From positions 1 through 64,000 of the forward strand of contig CAWAFH010000006.1 of the NCBI GenBank assembly GCA_963781265.1: DNA of 64,000 nt, read 5' to 3'. This document shows, piece by piece, positions 30,635-39,047 of this stretch. Positions within the stretch are counted from its first letter, which is position 1. Each line of letters starts with the position of its first letter. Under the pieces are notes generated by a model. That model had not been told where the DNA came from. It searched no databases and was given only the letters and a program-made list of their open reading frames with translations. The position numbers and the translations under genes were made by a program. The stretch comes from WHSW01 sp963781265. Lineage in GTDB: Bacteria; Actinomycetota; Thermoleophilia; Solirubrobacterales; 70-9.

Positions 30635-31812
30635 GCCGCTCACCGCTCGCCAGCCGCTCGACCGGATTCTTCCGGTCGCGGTGGGTCGAGGTGCCGGATG
30701 GGGTCGAGGAGCTCGATCCCGCGGCGCTGGCGCCCGGCTTTCGCGCCGCCGGGGTCGCCTGCGGGCTGAAGGCCGACGGCGGTACCGACGTCGGGCTCGT
30801 GACCTGCGACTCGGAATCGGTGCGGTCGGCCCTGCTGCTGACGCGCAACGCCGCGGCGGCGGCGCCGGTGCGCGTCTGCCGCGACGACTGCGATGCCGCC
30901 GCGATCCGTGCCGCCGTCGTCAACTCCGGCAACGCGAACGCCGCCACGGGCGAGCAGGGCTACGCCGATGCGCTCGCGATGCGGGACGCGGCCGCCGCGG
31001 CGATCGGGGCCGAGCCGCGCTCGGTCGCGGTCGCCGAGACCGGGGTGATCGGCGTGCCGCTGCGGGTCGGCGACGTGCTCAGGGGCGTCGGGGACGCCGC
31101 CGCGGCGCTCGCGGGCGACGGCGGCGGTGAGTTCACGGCCGCGATCATGACCACGGACTCGGGGCCGAAGGCGTGCACCGTGAGCGCCGGCGGGGTGACG
31201 GTCTCCGCCCAGGCGAAGGGCGCGGGGATGATCGAGCCGGGGTTCGCGACCATGCTCTGCTTCGTGCAGACCGACGCCGAGATCTCCGAGCCCGAGGCCG
31301 AGCTGCGCGCCGCCGTCGCCGGTTCGTTCGAGCGGATCACCGTCGACGGCCAGATGTCCACCAACGACACCGTGCTCCTGCAGGCGAGCGGCGCGGCCGG
31401 CGCTCCGTTGCCCGAGGGGCTGCTCGACGCGGTCCTCTTGCAGCTCGCGCTCGAGATCGTCGCCGACGGCGAGGGCGCGACGCGGGTCGGGCGGATCGAG
31501 GTCGACGGCGCCGCCGACGACGCCGAGGCCGAGCGGGTCGCGCGGGCGATCGCCAACTCACCGCTCGTGCAGACGGCGCTCTACGGGCGCGATCCGAACT
31601 GGGGGCGCATCGCGCAGGCGGCCGGGATGGCGCTCGCGGGCGAGGACGTCGGCGAGCTCGGCCCCGACGTGATCGACGCGGTGGCGCTCGGCGGCGAGGA
31701 CCCCGAGGCCGAGATCTCGCTGCGGCTCGACCGCGGCACGGGTTCGGCCCGCGTCTACTTCTCGGACCTCACCCACGAGTACATCCGGATCAACGCGGAG
31801 TACACGACGTGA
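30631..31812 (+). CDS. argJ: Bifunctional ornithine acetyltransferase / N-acetylglutamate synthase
   Basis: 393 residues from GTG, overlapping the argC stop. The precursor is expected to cleave itself before Thr207 in GFATMLCF, the new N-terminus acting as nucleophile. The oxyanion-hole region is VAETGVIGVPLRV and the signature MTTDSGPKACTV is present. C-terminal motifs are YGRDPNWGRIAQAAGMALAG and the terminal EYTT. It recycles the acetyl group between N-acetylornithine and glutamate; whether it also uses acetyl-CoA cannot be read from the sequence. Full length and normal. Confidence 0.96.
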   Translation: MSRSPLASRSTGFFRSRWVEVPDGVEELDPAALAPGFRAAGVACGLKADGGTDVGLVTCDSESVRSALLLTRNAAAAAPVRVCRDDCDAAAIRAAVVNSGNANAATGEQGYADALAMRDAAAAAIGAEPRSVAVAETGVIGVPLRVGDVLRGVGDAAAALAGDGGGEFTAAIMTTDSGPKACTVSAGGVTVSAQAKGAGMIEPGFATMLCFVQTDAEISEPEAELRAAVAGSFERITVDGQMSTNDTVLLQASGAAGAPLPEGLLDAVLLQLALEIVADGEGATRVGRIEVDGAADDAEAERVARAIANSPLVQTALYGRDPNWGRIAQAAGMALAGEDVGELGPDVIDAVALGGEDPEAEISLRLDRGTGSARVYFSDLTHEYIRINAEYTT

Positions 31813-31933
31813 GGAACTACTCCGGCCACGTCCTCCGGAATGACTCCGGCCACGTCCTCCGCTTTCGCACGGAACCTATGGTCCGCGGCTACGCCGCGGA
31901 CATCTCATGCTGCTTTCGCGTCCGGGCGTGCCG
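31813..31933 (+). repeat. Repeat element with hairpin between argJ and argB
   Basis: Two tandem 24-base units (31813-31836, 31837-31860) around ACTCCGGCCACGTCCTCC are followed by TTTCGC, a perfect hairpin GTCCGCGGC-TAC-GCCGCGGAC (31881-31901) and TTTCGCGTCCGGGCGTGC. The parts other than the hairpin match the argC insertion. It resembles a REP-like element. Confidence 0.7.
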
Positions 31934-31942
31934 GGTGATCCG

Positions 31943-32782
31943 ATGACCGCTTCAGTGGAGACCCTGCTCGAGGCGCTCCCGTACATCCGGGAGTTCCACG
32001 GGCGGACCGTGGTGATCAAGTACGGTGGCGCCGCGATGACCGAGGAGTCGCTGCGCGACGACTTCGCCACCGACATCGTCCTGCTCAAGTACGTCGGCCT
32101 CAACCCGGTGATCGTCCACGGCGGTGGCCCGGACATCACCCGCTACATGGAGCGGCTCGGGATGGAGGTCAGGTTCGTCGAGGGGATGCGCGTCTCGGAC
32201 GCGGAGACGGTCGAGATCGCGAAGATGGTCCTGCTCGGCAAGGTGAACGCCGACATCGTCATGCGCCTCAACCGGCACGGCCAGCCGGCGGTCGGCCTCT
32301 CGGGCGAGGACGGGGCGCTGTTCGAGATCGAGCCGCACGAGCGCTCCGACGAGGTCGGATTCGTGGGCGAGATCGAGCGGGTCGAGGTCGACGTGCTCAA
32401 CCACATCGCCGCCGACTACATCCCCGTGATCGCCTCCGCCGGGGTCGACCGCGAGGGCAACTCCTACAACATCAACGCCGACACGGCGGCCGGCAAGGTC
32501 GCTGCGGCGCTCGGCGCGTTCAAGGCGATCTTCCTCACCGACGTCGCCGGGTGGCTCGCCGACCCCGCCGACGAGGGCTCGCTCATCACCCGCGCGACGG
32601 TCGCCGAGATCGAGGCGGCGCTGCCCTCGATCGACGGCGGCATGCGCCCGAAGCTCGCCGCCTGCGCGGAGGCGATCCGCGGCGGCGCCGGCTCGGCCCA
32701 CATCATCGACGGCCGCCGCCCGCACAGCCTGCTGCTCGAGCTGTTCACGATCGCCGGCATCGGCACCATGGTCGAGGGATGA
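31943..32782 (+). CDS. argB: Acetylglutamate kinase
   Basis: 279 residues from ATG 31943. An ATG at 31907 is open but lies in the repeat element, so it is less likely. The amino-acid-kinase fold shows the phosphate loop VVIKYGGAAM, the substrate loop NPVIVHGGGPDITRYMERLG, and the nucleotide motif YNINADTAAGKVAAALGAFK and LTDVAGWL. It phosphorylates N-acetylglutamate in the second step. The N-terminal helix (SVETLLEALPYIREFHG) is of the type found in arginine-inhibited hexameric enzymes, so feedback inhibition is plausible. Its TGA overlaps the argD ATG. Confidence 0.96.
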   Translation: MTASVETLLEALPYIREFHGRTVVIKYGGAAMTEESLRDDFATDIVLLKYVGLNPVIVHGGGPDITRYMERLGMEVRFVEGMRVSDAETVEIAKMVLLGKVNADIVMRLNRHGQPAVGLSGEDGALFEIEPHERSDEVGFVGEIERVEVDVLNHIAADYIPVIASAGVDREGNSYNINADTAAGKVAAALGAFKAIFLTDVAGWLADPADEGSLITRATVAEIEAALPSIDGGMRPKLAACAEAIRGGAGSAHIIDGRRPHSLLLELFTIAGIGTMVEG

Positions 32783-33954
32783 GCGTCGAGGCGCTCCAGG
32801 CGCTCGAGTCGCGCTACGCGATCGACACCTACGCCCGCGCGCCGGTCGAGTTCGTGCGCGGGTCGGGCGCGCGCATCTGGGACGCCGACGGGCGCGAGTA
32901 CCTCGACTTCTTCGCTGGGCTCTCGGTCCACAACGCCGGCCACTGCCACCCCCGGATCGTCGGTGCGATCACCGAGCAGGCGGCGCTGAGCGCCGGCAAC
33001 TCGAACCTCTTCTACTCCGCGCCGGCGATGCGGCTGTCCGAACGGCTCGCGAGCTCGAGCCTCGGCGGCCGCGTCTTCCTCTGTAACTCGGGCGCCGAGG
33101 CGAGCGAGGGCGCGATCAAGCTGGTTCGCAAGCGGGCCCACCTCGCCGGCATCGACCAGCCCGAGATCGTCACCCTCGAGGGCGCGTTTCACGGCCGCAC
33201 GCTCGGGGCGCTCGCGGCGACCCCGAAGCTCGCGCGCGATGACCTGTTCGGCCCGCTCCCGCGCGGCTTCGTCGCGGTGCCCCGCGACGACCCCGACGCC
33301 CTCCGCGCGGCCGTCGGCGAGCGCACGGCGGCGGTGATGATCGAGCCGATCCAGGGCGAGGCGGGGATCTTCCCGATCGCCGCTGAGGTCCTGCTCGCGG
33401 CCCGCGACGCCTGCGACGCGGCCGGCGCCGCCCTCGTGTTCGACGAGGTCCAGTGTGGAATGGGGAGGACCGGGAGCCTGTGGGCCTACGAGCAGCTCGG
33501 CGTGCGGCCCGACGTGCTCACCTCCGCCAAGGCGCTCGGCGGCGGCCTGCCGGCCGGCGCGGTGATCACCGCCCCCGAACTGGCCGAGGTGCTCGGTCGC
33601 GGCGACCACGGCTCGACCTTCGCCGGGGCGCCGATCGTCGCCGCCGCGGCCCTCGCGACCCTGGATGTGATCGACGACCCGGCGCTGCTCGCGGAGGTCA
33701 CGAGGCTCGGCGACCGCCTCCGCGCCGGGCTCGGCGAGATCGACGGGATCGCCGAGGTCCGCGGCCGTGGGCTGATGGTCGGCGTCAGCCTCGCTGAGGG
33801 CCTCGACGCGGCGGCCACCGGGGCGCGGGCACTCGAGCTCGGACTCGTCCTCAACGTCCCGGGGGACCGCATGCTGCGCTTCCTGCCGCCGCTGGTGATC
33901 GGGGACGCCGAGGTCGACGAGGCACTCGGGATTGTCGTCGAGGCCCTCGCGTAG
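32779..33954 (+). CDS. argD: Acetylornithine aminotransferase
   Basis: 391 residues, a class III PLP enzyme of normal length. Landmarks: DFFAGLSVHNAGHCHPRI, the cofactor-phosphate loop NSGAEASEGAIKLVRK, the Asp of VFDEVQCGMGRTG that contacts the pyridine nitrogen, and the Schiff-base Lys251 in LTSAKALGGGLPAG. It converts N-acetylglutamate semialdehyde to N-acetylornithine; enzymes of this group may also act in lysine synthesis. It is the last gene of the argCJBD run; argG is at 53541, and argF and argH are not in the window. Confidence 0.96.
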   Translation: MSVEALQALESRYAIDTYARAPVEFVRGSGARIWDADGREYLDFFAGLSVHNAGHCHPRIVGAITEQAALSAGNSNLFYSAPAMRLSERLASSSLGGRVFLCNSGAEASEGAIKLVRKRAHLAGIDQPEIVTLEGAFHGRTLGALAATPKLARDDLFGPLPRGFVAVPRDDPDALRAAVGERTAAVMIEPIQGEAGIFPIAAEVLLAARDACDAAGAALVFDEVQCGMGRTGSLWAYEQLGVRPDVLTSAKALGGGLPAGAVITAPELAEVLGRGDHGSTFAGAPIVAAAALATLDVIDDPALLAEVTRLGDRLRAGLGEIDGIAEVRGRGLMVGVSLAEGLDAAATGARALELGLVLNVPGDRMLRFLPPLVIGDAEVDEALGIVVEALA

Positions 33955-33964
33955 AGTTCCGCGC

Positions 33965-34381
33965 GTGCACGAGGACCCGACCAGGCGCATGGACGTCCCG
34001 CCGCGCGGCGGCGACCACGGCGGCGGCTACGGCGAGCCGCCGGGAGAGCCGCCGAGCCCGGGGATGAGCGGCGGCATGAAGGCGCTGATCGTCGTGCTGG
34101 TCGCTGCCGTGCTCGGGCTCGGGATCGCGCTCGCTGTCGTCTCGGGCGGCGGTGACGACGAGAGCACGACCAGCTCCGTGAGCTCGACCACGACGACCAC
34201 CGCTTCGACGACGACCTCGACCACCTCGTCCTCGACGACCAGCTCGACGACCACGACGACTCCGACCACGACGAGCACGACGACCACCGCGCCGACCACG
34301 ACCTCGTCCACGGTCTCGACCAGCACGACCACGGATCTCGGCACGGTCACCGAGGGCAGCGGAGGCACGGAGTCGCCATAG
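33965..34381 (+). CDS. Single-pass membrane protein with Thr/Ser-rich tail
   Basis: 138 residues from GTG. A Gly/Pro-rich cytoplasmic segment (about 1-38) precedes one transmembrane helix (LIVVLVAAVLGLGIALAVVS). The rest, about 75 residues, is nearly all Thr and Ser with a few Pro, ending LGTVTEGSGGTESP. Such a tail would be extended and possibly O-glycosylated or a wall-spanning linker. There is no LPxTG-like sorting motif. The gene lies between argD and the polysaccharide locus, and its low-complexity codons (ACG, ACC, TCG) form a repetitive stretch at 34150-34340. Confidence 0.6.
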   Translation: MHEDPTRRMDVPPRGGDHGGGYGEPPGEPPSPGMSGGMKALIVVLVAAVLGLGIALAVVSGGGDDESTTSSVSSTTTTTASTTTSTTSSSTTSSTTTTTPTTTSTTTTAPTTTSSTVSTSTTTDLGTVTEGSGGTESP

Positions 34382-34440
34382 CTGCGGGGTCGACGCCTGA
34401 CGGCGGCCTCACGGCCGCGCCGAGCTCGGGCGCCAGGCCA

Positions 34441-35763
34441 TTGGCCGAGGGGCTCGCCTGGCTGTGGCGCCTCGGCCCGGTCGGCGACCGCCCGACGGCG
34501 GGCGCGGTCGCGATCGGCGGGGTCGACGAGGCGGGCGAGCTCGACGCCGCGGTTCGCGCCGGGTCGGCTGCCGGCGCGATCGTGCTCGCGCCGGAGCCCG
34601 GTCCCGAGGCCGGGCCGGTGCCGGCGCGCCGCTCGCGTCGCGGCGTGGCCCGCTTCGCCCGCCGGGCGAGGGTGTATGGCGACTTCACCGTCTTCGCCGG
34701 CGGCCGGACGGTCGTCCGGACCCGGATCGGCGACCACGCCGTCCTGCTCGGCGACCGAGTCCTCGCCGTCGGCGCCGACCTGGTCGGCCGCTGGGGATAC
34801 ATGGGCGCCTACTGGGCGCTCTCGCCGATCGAGGAGCTGCTGGTCGAGGTGCTCGATCACCCGCTGTTGAAGCTGCCCCCGCTCGGCTCGGTGCGCATCG
34901 ACGACGTTCCCGGGACCGCGCAGCTGCAGCTCGAGGAGCGGGCCAAGGACGATGACTTCTCGACCAAGCGGATGCGCGGCCTGCATCGGGTCTACAAGGA
35001 CGCCGGGGCGATGCTCAGCGTCGCGGTTCCGGCGCGGGCGCTCGAGGACGGTGAGCCGGTGCCGCTCGAGCAGGTCTGGCCGCGCGGCATGCAGGCCTTG
35101 CGCGACGGCGTCGCGGACGGGGTGTTCGACCCGGTCTGCCACGGCTGGCTGCACTTCGACTCCGAGGCGAGCACCGACGATCGGATCGAGCCACGCGAGT
35201 TCCTGCGCCTCGACCGCGAAGAGGCGGGGAGGAGAATCGACGCGGCGCTGGCCTGGCAGCGCGAGCAGCTCGGCGACCCGGGCACCTTCGTCGCCCCCGC
35301 CTGGGGCTACAGCGAGGGTGCGCTGGCAGCCCTCGCCGAGCGGGGCCTTCCGGCCTGGCACCGGGCGGCGCCGGCGCCCCTGATCGCCGACGGCAACCCG
35401 CGCGAGACCCTGATCGGCGCCGGGGACCCGCGCGGCGGCGTCTTTCGCCTCGACTACGGCTCCTTGCAGCGGCTCGCCGCGGCCGGCATCCCGCCGACGC
35501 CGGTCCTGCACGGCGGCCTGCTCGACGATCGGCTCGCGGCGCGGGTGAAGCGCGACGCGCTGATCTACGCCCGGCTCCTGCACAGGCGCGACGCGGCGCG
35601 GCTGCCGTTGATCGAGGGGATCAACTGGGTGGGCGCCGCCGAGCTCGTCGCGCGCTACCGGGCTCACGATGCGTCCGCGGTCAACGGGCGCGAGCCGCGC
35701 CTCGCGCCCGGCGCCGAGGCCGTCGTCCGCGACCGCGACGGCGTCCGCACGGTCCGCGGTTGA
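34441..35763 (+). CDS. Polysaccharide-deacetylase-like (NodB-fold) protein
   Basis: About 440 residues from TTG 34441; the frame is open a little further upstream without a better start. An N-terminal part (1-150) is unassigned. The second half looks like a NodB-type barrel of the DUF2334 kind: SVRIDDVPGTAQLQLEER supplies an Asp pair, VCHGWLHFDSEAS a His-x-x-x-His pair, and APAWGYSEGALAALAERG resembles the Pro-Trp-Gly motif of deacetylases. The enzyme would remove acetyl groups from, or otherwise edit, a polysaccharide. First gene of the glycan locus; spacing of four bases to the next gene suggests cotranscription. Confidence 0.6.
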   Translation: MAEGLAWLWRLGPVGDRPTAGAVAIGGVDEAGELDAAVRAGSAAGAIVLAPEPGPEAGPVPARRSRRGVARFARRARVYGDFTVFAGGRTVVRTRIGDHAVLLGDRVLAVGADLVGRWGYMGAYWALSPIEELLVEVLDHPLLKLPPLGSVRIDDVPGTAQLQLEERAKDDDFSTKRMRGLHRVYKDAGAMLSVAVPARALEDGEPVPLEQVWPRGMQALRDGVADGVFDPVCHGWLHFDSEASTDDRIEPREFLRLDREEAGRRIDAALAWQREQLGDPGTFVAPAWGYSEGALAALAERGLPAWHRAAPAPLIADGNPRETLIGAGDPRGGVFRLDYGSLQRLAAAGIPPTPVLHGGLLDDRLAARVKRDALIYARLLHRRDAARLPLIEGINWVGAAELVARYRAHDASAVNGREPRLAPGAEAVVRDRDGVRTVRG

Positions 35764-35767
35764 GCGG

Positions 35768-36979
35768 ATGCGGGTCGTCTTCTTCAGCCAGTTCTTCGCT
35801 CCCGAGGTGACCGCGTCGCGCGCCCGCGCGCAGGCGTTCGCCGAGGGCCTCGCCGGGCGCGGCCACGAGGTCGAGGTGATCTGCGAGGTGCCCAACCACC
35901 CGGACGGGATCGTCCAGGAGGGTTACGGCGATCGCTGGTTCGACCGTCGCCGGCTCGACGGATATGAGGTCAACTACGTGCGCGTCTCGACCAGCCCGGT
36001 GAAGACGACCCGCAGCCGGCTGCTGCTCTACGGGACCTACGCGGCCTCCTCGCTCGCAGCCGCTTCGGTCAGCCGGCGTCCCGACGTGATCCTCGCCACC
36101 TCGCCGCCCCTGCCCGTCGCCGCGGCCGCCGCGGCCGCCGCGGCGCGCCATCGGGTGCCGTGGGTGATGGACGTGCGCGACCTCTGGCCGGAGGCGGCCG
36201 TGATCCTCGGCGAGCTCCGCGGCGAGCGAGCGATCGCGGCCGCCGAGCGGCTCGAGCGGGGGCTGTACCGCCGGGCCGCCCGGATCATCACGGTGACCGA
36301 GCCGTTTCGCGAGCAGATCGCGGACCGCGGCGGCGCGGGCAAGACCGAGGTGATCCCGAACGGGACCACCGAGATGTGGGTCGAGGCGGGGCTCGCGGCT
36401 CCCGATCGGCCAGCGGCCGGCTTCCCCGACGACCGGTTCACCTGGGTCTACGGCGGCAACCTCGGGATCGCTCAGGGGCTCGAACACGCGGTCGCAGCGG
36501 CCGGGCTGCTCGGCGAGGGCTTTCGCCTCGTTCTGCTCGGCGGCGGCCCGCAGCGCGCTGAGCTCGGCCGCCTCGCGGAAGCCCTCCCGCCGGGCTCCGT
36601 CGAGTTTCGCGAGCCCGTCCAGCCAGCCGAGGCCGCTGCGATGCTGCGGGCCGCGGACGCGCTGCTGGTCTCGCTCGGGCCGGAGCCGGAGCTGGCCAAG
36701 TTCGTCCCGTCGAAGCTGTTCGACTACTGCGCGCTCGGGCGTCCGGTGGTGCTCGCGGCGAGCGGGGAGGCCCCCCGCCTGGCTCGCGCGGGCGATGCCG
36801 CGGTCGCGGTCGCGCCCGGAGATCCCGCGGCGCTGGCCGAAGCCGTGCGGAGCCTGCGCGACGATCCGGAGAGCGCCGCGCGGCTCGCCGCCGCCGGCCC
36901 GCGATTCGCCGACAACTACCGCCGCGAGCGACAGATCGAGCGCCTCGAGCGGGTCCTGGCCGACGCGGTGCGACGGTGA
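35768..36979 (+). CDS. GT4 glycosyltransferase (WbuB-like)
   Basis: 403 residues from ATG. The N-domain begins MRVVFFSQFFAPEVTASRAR, with VICEVPNHPDGIVQEGY and WVMDVRDLWPEAAVILGEL typical of WbuB-like GT4 enzymes. The C-domain has the donor-binding FTWVYGGNLGIAQGLEHAVA, LVLLGGGPQRAELGRLAE and FVPSKLFDYCALGRPVVLAA (the E-x7-E-type region, with Asp replacing one Glu). These enzymes usually transfer N-acetylated aminosugars onto a lipid-linked glycan at the cytoplasmic membrane face. The downstream gene overlaps its stop by four bases. Confidence 0.88.
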   Translation: MRVVFFSQFFAPEVTASRARAQAFAEGLAGRGHEVEVICEVPNHPDGIVQEGYGDRWFDRRRLDGYEVNYVRVSTSPVKTTRSRLLLYGTYAASSLAAASVSRRPDVILATSPPLPVAAAAAAAAARHRVPWVMDVRDLWPEAAVILGELRGERAIAAAERLERGLYRRAARIITVTEPFREQIADRGGAGKTEVIPNGTTEMWVEAGLAAPDRPAAGFPDDRFTWVYGGNLGIAQGLEHAVAAAGLLGEGFRLVLLGGGPQRAELGRLAEALPPGSVEFREPVQPAEAAAMLRAADALLVSLGPEPELAKFVPSKLFDYCALGRPVVLAASGEAPRLARAGDAAVAVAPGDPAALAEAVRSLRDDPESAARLAAAGPRFADNYRRERQIERLERVLADAVRR

Positions 36980-38094
36980 GCGACCGGCCGCGGGCCCGCG
37001 TCCTGCTGCTGTCCGACTACGGCGGCTCCTACGGCGGCTCGTTCGTGCCGATGCTCCGCGCGATCGCGGCCGAGGCCGGGGCCAGGGGGATCGTCGCCGC
37101 CTGTGGCTTCACCCCGGTGGCCCGCGGGCGCGACTGGGTCCGCGACCTCGAGGCGGATGGGCTCGAGGTCCGGTTCGCCCCGGCCACCGGCCGCGGGACG
37201 TTGCGCGACTGGATCGCGGCCTGGCTCGCCGAGCTCGACGAGCCGGTCGTCATCCACACCCACTTCACCGGGTTCGAGCTGCCCGCCGTGGCGGCGGCGG
37301 ACGGCGCTCCGGTCCTCTGGCATATCCACAGTCATCTGCCGAGCTCGCCCGGCCTGCTTGCCCGCGGCGTCGCGAAGTTCACGTGGTTCGGACGGCGCGT
37401 CGCCGGGATCGTCTGCGTCAGCGAAGCGCTCGCGAAGGCGGTCCGCCACCGCGGCGCACCGCGGTCGAAGATCGTCGTGGTCCGCAACGGCGTCGACACG
37501 GCGCGCTTCGGTCTGGTCGACACCGCGGAGCGCGATCGAGCGCGAGCGGAGCTCGGGCTCCCCGCCGACGCCCCCGTCTGGATGCACGTCGGGTGGGACT
37601 GGGAGGCGAAGGGCGGGCCGCTGTTCACCGCCGCGCTGAGCAGGATGCGGGCCGCCGGATCGCGGGCGGTCGGGCTCTCGGTCGGCGGCGGGTCCGCGGC
37701 CCGGGCCGCGGCGGTCGCCCTCGACCTGCCGCTGGCCGTGGTCGAGCCGGACGCCGACGTGCGCCGGTTCTACGCCGCCGCGGATGCGCTCGCGGCGTCG
37801 AGCGCGGGGGAGGGAGCTCCGTTCGCGATCCTCGAGGCGCTCAGCTGCGGTCGCGCCGTGGTCGCGACGGATGTCCCGGGCCACCGGCTCTCGCCGCGAC
37901 CCCCGGCGGCCTTCCGACTCGCGCCGGCGACGCCCGACGGGTTCGCGCTGGCCGCCCGTGAAACCCTCGAGCGAGCGCCCGAGGCCGCTCGCCGCGAGGC
38001 CGCCGAGGCGCATGACTGGGTGGTGGCCAACCGGGCGCTCGAGCTCACCGCGAGCCGGGTCGCCGATCTCTACGAGGTTGCGCTCGGCGGCTGA
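36976..38094 (+). CDS. GT4 glycosyltransferase
   Basis: 372 residues from GTG, overlapping the preceding stop. The N-domain starts VLLLSDYGGSYGGSFVPMLR and includes HTHFTGFELPAVAAADGAPV. The C-domain carries VVVRNGVDTARFG, WMHVGWDWEAKGGPLFTAAL and APFAILEALSCGRAVVATDV, the E-x7-E donor motif. The sugar and acceptor are unknown. Its last 25 bases overlap the 3' end of the convergent GT2 gene, so the two stop regions are shared on opposite strands. Confidence 0.87.
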   Translation: MSDRPRARVLLLSDYGGSYGGSFVPMLRAIAAEAGARGIVAACGFTPVARGRDWVRDLEADGLEVRFAPATGRGTLRDWIAAWLAELDEPVVIHTHFTGFELPAVAAADGAPVLWHIHSHLPSSPGLLARGVAKFTWFGRRVAGIVCVSEALAKAVRHRGAPRSKIVVVRNGVDTARFGLVDTAERDRARAELGLPADAPVWMHVGWDWEAKGGPLFTAALSRMRAAGSRAVGLSVGGGSAARAAAVALDLPLAVVEPDADVRRFYAAADALAASSAGEGAPFAILEALSCGRAVVATDVPGHRLSPRPPAAFRLAPATPDGFALAARETLERAPEAARREAAEAHDWVVANRALELTASRVADLYEVALGG

Positions 38095-39038
38095 TCCGGG
38101 CCCTTGGGCGAGAGCTCGGGAAACGCCGCGAGTACGGTCGGCGGCGGACGATCCATGTAGATCCGCTCGCCCAGGAGCGTGTCGCGAGCGGAGACGGCCG
38201 CGGCCCGCATGCGGCGCGTGGCGCGCTGGACCGAGCCCCGTCGGCCACCATGTCCCTGTTCGATCGCGATCGCGCGCGTGCGGTCCTCGAACGCCTGTCG
38301 CGCCGCCTCGGGCAGGCGCTTGTCGGCCAGCGCCCGCTCGATCACACGCCTCAGACCCTCCGTCATCATCGGGTCATCCTTGGACTGCGAGTCCGCGCGA
38401 TCGCGCTGCAGCAGGAGCGGCTCCGGGGCCACCAGCACGGCTCCCCGCCCGCTGAGCAGGATGCGCAGCCACAGGTCGTAGTCATCGACGCCGAACACGT
38501 CGGTGTGAAACCCCTCGACCTGCTCGAGCGCCTCGCGGCGAACGGTCGCCGAGCTCATCACGAAGTTCGCCCTGGCGAGCGCCACGACGATGCCCTCCCA
38601 GGAAGCGTCGGCCGCCGGGGCGGGGCGGGACTGCAGCTCGGTTCGCCGGCGGATCCTCAGCGTCGCGTCGTCGAGGCTCCAGGCATCGCAGTACGCGAAG
38701 CCCGCGTCGGCCTCTGCGTCGAGCGCGGCCCCCATGCGGTCGAGGTAGGTGGGCATCCAGAGGTCGTCGTTGTCGAGAAAGCTGACGTAGTCGGCCGACG
38801 TCTCGCGGATGCCGGTGTTGCGCGCGCCGGCGGTCCCCGCGTTCGGCTGCTCGACGAGGCGAACCCGCGGGTCGTCCTCGGCGAGTCCGGCGACGATCGC
38901 CGGGGTCGCGTCCGCCGAGCCGTCGTCGACGACGACGAGTTCGAGATCGATCGCGCTCTGCGCCGTCACCGAGCCGATCGTCTGGGCGATCGTGCGCTCG
39001 GCGTTGTACGCCGGGATGACGACGCTGAAGCGGGGCAT
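38070..39038 (-). CDS. GT2 glycosyltransferase
   Basis: 322 residues, GT-A fold. MPRFSVVIPAYNAERTIAQT and LELVVVDDGSADATPAIVAG supply the nucleotide-binding start; GTAGARNTGIRETSADYVSF and LDNDDLWMPTYLDRM contain the DxD metal motif (DND/D). FGVDDYDLWLRILLSGRG holds the catalytic acidic ED-like region (DDYDLW). It would transfer a sugar from a nucleotide donor to the growing glycan. The C-terminal 60 residues are basic and unassigned. It reads away from the flippase gene, whose stop is nine bases upstream of its start, so the two share a transcript. Confidence 0.92.
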   Translation of the reverse strand: MPRFSVVIPAYNAERTIAQTIGSVTAQSAIDLELVVVDDGSADATPAIVAGLAEDDPRVRLVEQPNAGTAGARNTGIRETSADYVSFLDNDDLWMPTYLDRMGAALDAEADAGFAYCDAWSLDDATLRIRRRTELQSRPAPAADASWEGIVVALARANFVMSSATVRREALEQVEGFHTDVFGVDDYDLWLRILLSGRGAVLVAPEPLLLQRDRADSQSKDDPMMTEGLRRVIERALADKRLPEAARQAFEDRTRAIAIEQGHGGRRGSVQRATRRMRAAAVSARDTLLGERIYMDRPPPTVLAAFPELSPKGPDQPPSATS

Positions 39039-39047
39039 GGGAGCAGG

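Noticed and set aside
34150..34340. ACG/ACC/TCG-rich repeat tract
   Set aside because: It encodes the Thr/Ser tail of the membrane protein at 33965, so it is protein low complexity and not a separate repeat element.
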